64,000 nt of DNA from assembly GCF_014117425.1 (NCBI RefSeq), contig NZ_CP059725.1, forward strand, positions 1,922,001 to 1,986,000, given 5' to 3'. This document shows positions 60,639 to 64,000 of the stretch, one piece after another. Each line of letters begins with the position of its first letter. The first letter of the stretch is position 1. The position numbers and the translations under genes were made by a program. The DNA comes from Bartonella sp. HY038. GTDB lineage: Bacteria > Pseudomonadota > Alphaproteobacteria > Rhizobiales > Rhizobiaceae. The notes under the pieces are model-generated. The model saw only the letters and a list, made by a program, of their open reading frames with translations, was not told the DNA's origin and made no database searches.

Positions 60639-60983
60639 CTAAATCAAGTCCTCTAATTTGTAGTCGGAAGGGTTGTAATTAAAACTTGGCATTTCGGGGC
60701 GTTTCCAAACTTTCGGAGGAATTTTTGTGATTGTTTTATCTGGAGTGGTATCAGCTGGTGTATCAGTGGTTTTAGGTAACAGAGTATTTTTAATATCTTT
60801 ATGTCTGTATTGGCTTACGAAACGATAAAATGTTGTCCGATGTACAGGTAGTTCTAACATATTAATTATCATTAAAGCTGTGTATTTTTGATCTAAAAGA
60901 GTAAAAATTTGCTCTTTGTTTTTATGCAGAAGAAGTCTTGCAATACCCCATTCAGTGCGTTTGGATTTAACGGCCTTTTCCAT
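60639..60983 (-). CDS. TraK-like HTH protein
   Basis: A 114-residue basic protein. Residues 1-30 (KSKRTEWGIARLLLHKNKEQIFTLLDQKYTAL) and an HTH-like IINMLELPVHRTTFYRFVSQYR recall TraK-type relaxosome accessory proteins of mobilisable plasmids. The Pro/Thr-rich tail ends in acidic residues. The call rests on pattern and on the divergent TraJ-like gene nearby. Confidence 0.55.
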   Translation of the reverse strand: MEKAVKSKRTEWGIARLLLHKNKEQIFTLLDQKYTALMIINMLELPVHRTTFYRFVSQYRHKDIKNTLLPKTTDTPADTTPDKTITKIPPKVWKRPEMPSFNYNPSDYKLEDLI

Positions 60984-61279
60984 TGCAATAACACCTTATT
61001 AAAATGAGAAGTCGGATTAATCTATGCTAAAATTCATAGCCTCTTATATAAAAATTATATACAACATGTTTATATTTGGCAATATTATTGTTTATTCTTA
61101 ATGAGTTAACGAGATATAGCAAAGGTTCTATGAGGTAGTGTAAATATTTTTTAAAAAAAATTGGCAAGATGTGTAATGTAGGCCTACAGCCGAAACATTA
61201 CTCCTGTTATTCGCATGAAATGCTCAACAGTTTTCTTGCTCTACGAGGTTTAATTGCTGCCGCAATAAAGGAGATTTTA

Positions 61280-61594
61280 ATGACACGACCACGTAGTTGT
61301 CATATCAAGGTTTGGTGTACGGAAGAAGAGAAGAAAAATATTGAAAATAATGCTCAGCTTGCATGCATGTCTCTATCTATGTATTTACGAAGCACAGGTT
61401 TGTTGGAACAGATCAGGGCTCCCATGGATTATCATGCAATTAAACCACTCGTTTCATTACATGGCGATCTAGGACAGGTAGCAGGGCTATTAAAGCTATG
61501 GCTGGTCACCAATGGCGGAAAAGGTTCATCCCCAAGCGATATTACAGAATATGATGACAGAGTTTCGTGTTTTGCAAAGATCAATTTTCGATAA
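61280..61594 (+). CDS. TraJ/MobC-like relaxosome protein, C-terminus probably frameshifted
   Basis: About 104 residues from an ATG after AAAGGAG. SCHIKVWCTEEEKKNIENNAQLACMSLSMYLRSTGL is the ribbon-helix-helix-like core of TraJ/MobC proteins, which bind oriT next to a relaxase. The last 18 residues look out of frame: another frame gives a helical end (TEFRVLQRSIFDKIADL) ending at about 61608, as expected for this family. An upstream start at 61169 lacks a ribosome site. No relaxase is nearby, so mobilisation is probably lost. Confidence 0.65.
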   Translation: MTRPRSCHIKVWCTEEEKKNIENNAQLACMSLSMYLRSTGLLEQIRAPMDYHAIKPLVSLHGDLGQVAGLLKLWLVTNGGKGSSPSDITEYDDRVSCFAKINFR

Positions 61595-61829
61595 AATCGC
61601 AGATTTATGAATGATCTTTACCTATCCGGCAATTAGCTAAGAACAATCAAGCAATGCACGCTTTAAAGGTGTTATAATTTGTAATCATAAATATCAAATT
61701 TTCTAGTCTTGGTAGAAGCTATCGTGAAGTGCAGAACTAAATTATTTGAAGCATAATTTGATATCAGTTTCAAATTTTTTCATGAAAGCTTGAAGTGATA
61801 TTTTGAAGCTGAGACATTTTCTTGGGTGT

Positions 61830-62680
61830 TGTGTTTATGGTGATGATAATGTCCTCGATATCGTTGTCGGTTATAGCATCCTAATTGGTGTAACGTACCA
61901 GTCATCGCTTGATATGTACGTTGATATTTTCAACGCCGATTTTTTGACGTGAGGCATATGCATCATAGAATTTGTTTTTTAGGTTTGAGCTTTTGGCTAA
62001 CAGATTATGTTTGGCAAAGGTCATTTCATTATCTATGTTACGGATTGAGGTTGCATACGGCTTTTTCTCTCATTGATAGCCAATAAGGAGGATAACCAAA
62101 AGCGCGCGATTTCTATTGCAGATGACAAGATCACTTTCCCAATAACCAAAGGTCGAGCGATCATTGATATGATCTGGCCGCTTATGGATAAAGCGGCGTT
62201 CATTGATCCTATCGCGTGAAGCCTTATTTTGTCATGCAGGTCTTAGCACATTGTTTTTTGATCTTATGATGGTTGGCGCATGAGATATTTCCATAACTTG
62301 TGCACTTTCTGAAAAGTGCATGAGACAATGCTTTAGGTAGTTTCAAAAGTAATGGCACATAGGTCTTTCGCCTTGCCTTCCCTCAGCCAGCCGCTGATCT
62401 GTTCCAGTGACCAGCCTTGCGACAGGCGCTCAACAACAAACGTATTCAAGGCGCTGTCCTTTTCCAGAAGGCACAACCTTTGGCGATGTTGCAGGTAGTC
62501 CGCTTATGTCACAAGGGAGAATAACCGGTATGTGTCAGGCGATTGCGATTGATCTCGTGGCAAATCGTTGAACGATGACGTGACTGCGTTTTACAATCGC
62601 GTTCAAACTATAACCTGAAATATGTAAAAACTGGATTTCTGATCTTTCTTCAAAATATGAAAAAGAATAAGATATCATGG
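61830..62680 (-). pseudogene. IS30-family transposase remnant
   Basis: Pieces in several frames follow the IS30 order. At the N-terminal end there is an HTH-like VFTYFRL/RSHVIVQRFATRS region, then LNTFVVERLSQGWSLEQISGWL (about 62375-62450). NERRFIHKRPDHINDRSTFGYWESDLVIC (about 62115-62200) is the DDE-domain start, and the end has IIITINTTPKKMSQ near 61840. Stops and frameshifts are frequent. The middle is more GC-rich than the surroundings, which fits foreign origin. Confidence 0.75.
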
Positions 62681-62910
62681 CAATACTCCCAGTTTGCAAA
62701 CAGAGCAATAGCATATTACGTGAGTGTGCTGCACTTCCATTTAAAAATCACTAAGTACTAAGATTAATAGTCCAAAATAAAGCAAAGCCTTTGGTGAATG
62801 GATTAACAAGTATTTGCCGATGCTTTATGAGGATTATTTGAAAAACAAAGCTCAAAAATCTATAGTGATAAATTTGACATATTAAAGCAAATTTTAATAT
62901 GCCAAACTTG

Positions 62911-64000
62911 CTAAATTGTGGTTATATCAATGACGTTATCTTCACCGAACCATTCTTTGGCAGTTTTTAAAACCGCATTTGATGGTTGATGATAATAGCA
63001 AACAAGGTTTTCTTTTGCCCTTGTGCAACAGACATAAAATAGCCGTGCAGTTCTTTTTTTTACTGTTTCATTTGGTAAAATTTTGCCTGCACTATTGGTA
63101 TCGTCACCGAAAAGTTTTTTAAAATTATAGTTATTCCACTTGCCGTTATCTAAGACTACTAAAACATTATCAAATTCCGCACCTTTGGTTTTATGCTGGG
63201 TAGAAAATGAAGTACCACCGGTTACATAATCATAAAGCTTGATAAATTGTGAATAGCTTAATGTCTTTATACTTTCAAAAATGAAGCTTTTATTTTTGAT
63301 GAAATCATAAAAATTATCATCTTTGCGACATAGACCATATTTATCAGCATCATCGATAACCGCGCCAATAGTTTGACTGCCACTATTATTTTTTAGAATA
63401 TCGATAAAATTTTGTAATTTTTTTCGATCTTCATGTTTAGTAATTTTAAAGTCAGTCTTTCGCATAAATGCATTATAATTTTGTTTTTCTGTAAGTGAAA
63501 TAAGGCTTTGTATTTTAAATAAATGCTCGATCAAGGCATCTCTTTGCGATTGGCTATTTTGTGTGCCGTCTTCATTTTCACCAAAATCACTAATCAATTG
63601 CTCTTTTCTGGTATAGAGTTTAAAAAATGCCTCCACTGGTTGACTTCGAGCATTTTTAAATAGGTCGGGATTGTTTTGAATATAATTCTGTTGGGTCGCT
63701 GTCGGTTGTATTTTAGTTAACATTGTTTTTTCGGCCTTATATTTCGTTTCCAATGCACCAATCACATCACCAAATGTTTGGCCAAGATTATTTACATCTA
63801 GACCATGCTCTCTAATAAAATCTTTAACGCGGTTTCTATAGTCCAATATTTTATTATTATTATAAACTTCCATTAAGCTTACAAATCCTACCTGTGCAGC
63901 AATAAGATTATGCGTAAGGTTTAACTCTTTAGTTGTTTTAGCATTGTTAAACGACCAGCCTAAGGTTTTCTTGAGCTTTTTTAAATGATCGTCAGCTTGT
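62911..64000 (-). CDS. UvrD-like superfamily 1 helicase, C-terminal part (5' end outside window)
   Basis: The frame is open from 62911 to the window edge (about 362 codons), so the start lies beyond 64000. The residues KTTKELNLTHNLIAAQVGFVSLMEVY near the edge occur, in my memory, in UvrD-type helicases found beside OLD-family ATPases. SF1 motif V is HKTKGAEFDNV and motif VI is VCCTRAKE, giving the 2A domain. The N-terminal Walker A half is outside. It may be GajB of a Gabija system or another stand-alone SF1 helicase. Confidence 0.75.
   Translation of the reverse strand, partial: QADDHLKKLKKTLGWSFNNAKTTKELNLTHNLIAAQVGFVSLMEVYNNNKILDYRNRVKDFIREHGLDVNNLGQTFGDVIGALETKYKAEKTMLTKIQPTATQQNYIQNNPDLFKNARSQPVEAFFKLYTRKEQLISDFGENEDGTQNSQSQRDALIEHLFKIQSLISLTEKQNYNAFMRKTDFKITKHEDRKKLQNFIDILKNNSGSQTIGAVIDDADKYGLCRKDDNFYDFIKNKSFIFESIKTLSYSQFIKLYDYVTGGTSFSTQHKTKGAEFDNVLVVLDNGKWNNYNFKKLFGDDTNSAGKILPNETVKKRTARLFYVCCTRAKENLVCYYHQPSNAVLKTAKEWFGEDNVIDITTI

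Overview
The window is chromosomal DNA from a low-GC alphaproteobacterium of the Hyphomicrobiales, most like the Bartonellaceae/Brucellaceae. The evidence is a complete 14-gene alphaproteobacterial nuo operon followed by birA, a DUF1134 (EipA-type) envelope protein, a soluble FtsK-type translocase, class II fumarase, and residue-level family resemblance of RecJ, oligopeptidase B and NuoA-N. The species cannot be named from this sequence alone.

Layout. 1-8.9 kb: housekeeping genes (recJ, ptrB, an EamA transporter, a type II NADH dehydrogenase, a WYL regulator, small secreted proteins). 8.9-10.2 kb: decayed DNA with an IS1595-type transposase and a LysR regulator, both broken. 10.3-11.4 kb: a GlxA-type regulator. 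11.5-27.4 kb, minus strand: nuoA-B-C-(GFA-family gene)-D-E-F-G-H-I-J-K-L-M-N and birA, with many start/stop overlaps. nuoF has an apparent frameshift just after its normal start, and an internal ATG with its own ribosome site seems to rescue it. 28.2-29.2 kb: two tRNA-Asp and two tRNA-Val genes. 29.5-33.6 kb: a lipoprotein, a CinA-type domain protein, a DUF4291 protein and a membrane-anchored protein. 33.9-36.2 kb: a second decayed patch with an IS1595 remnant, an orphan Imm74-like immunity gene, a possible second immunity gene and a broken 5-hydroxyisourate hydrolase. 36.2-42.7 kb: ftsK, eipA, a coiled-coil membrane protein and fumC.

42.9-59.6 kb: a complete 16.7-kb genomic island in tRNA-Arg(CCG). 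A perfect 47-bp copy of the tRNA 3' part lies at both ends, and a 27-bp direct repeat (putative integrase arm sites) lies just inside each end. The right end carries an AlpA/Xis-like gene, a tyrosine integrase and a putative HUH replication initiator behind a near-consensus promoter. Cargo is defence-related: a type III restriction-modification pair (Mod/Res), a two-gene McrBC-type system, a deoxynucleotidase, a serine recombinase, two secreted proteins and an unknown protein, plus remnants of a dGTPase and an ADP-ribosylglycohydrolase. The type III system would attack unmodified incoming DNA and McrBC would attack modified DNA, so the two are complementary.

59.7-64 kb: further mobile DNA outside the attachment repeat. 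It holds a helix-turn-helix replication-type gene without a convincing start, TraK-like and TraJ/MobC-like relaxosome genes, an IS30 remnant, and the C-terminal part of a UvrD-like helicase that runs off the window and could belong to a Gabija-like (GajAB) pair. The best candidate for a little-described system is the island's Xis-Int-HUH module with its two upstream hairpins, attached to the two restriction systems.
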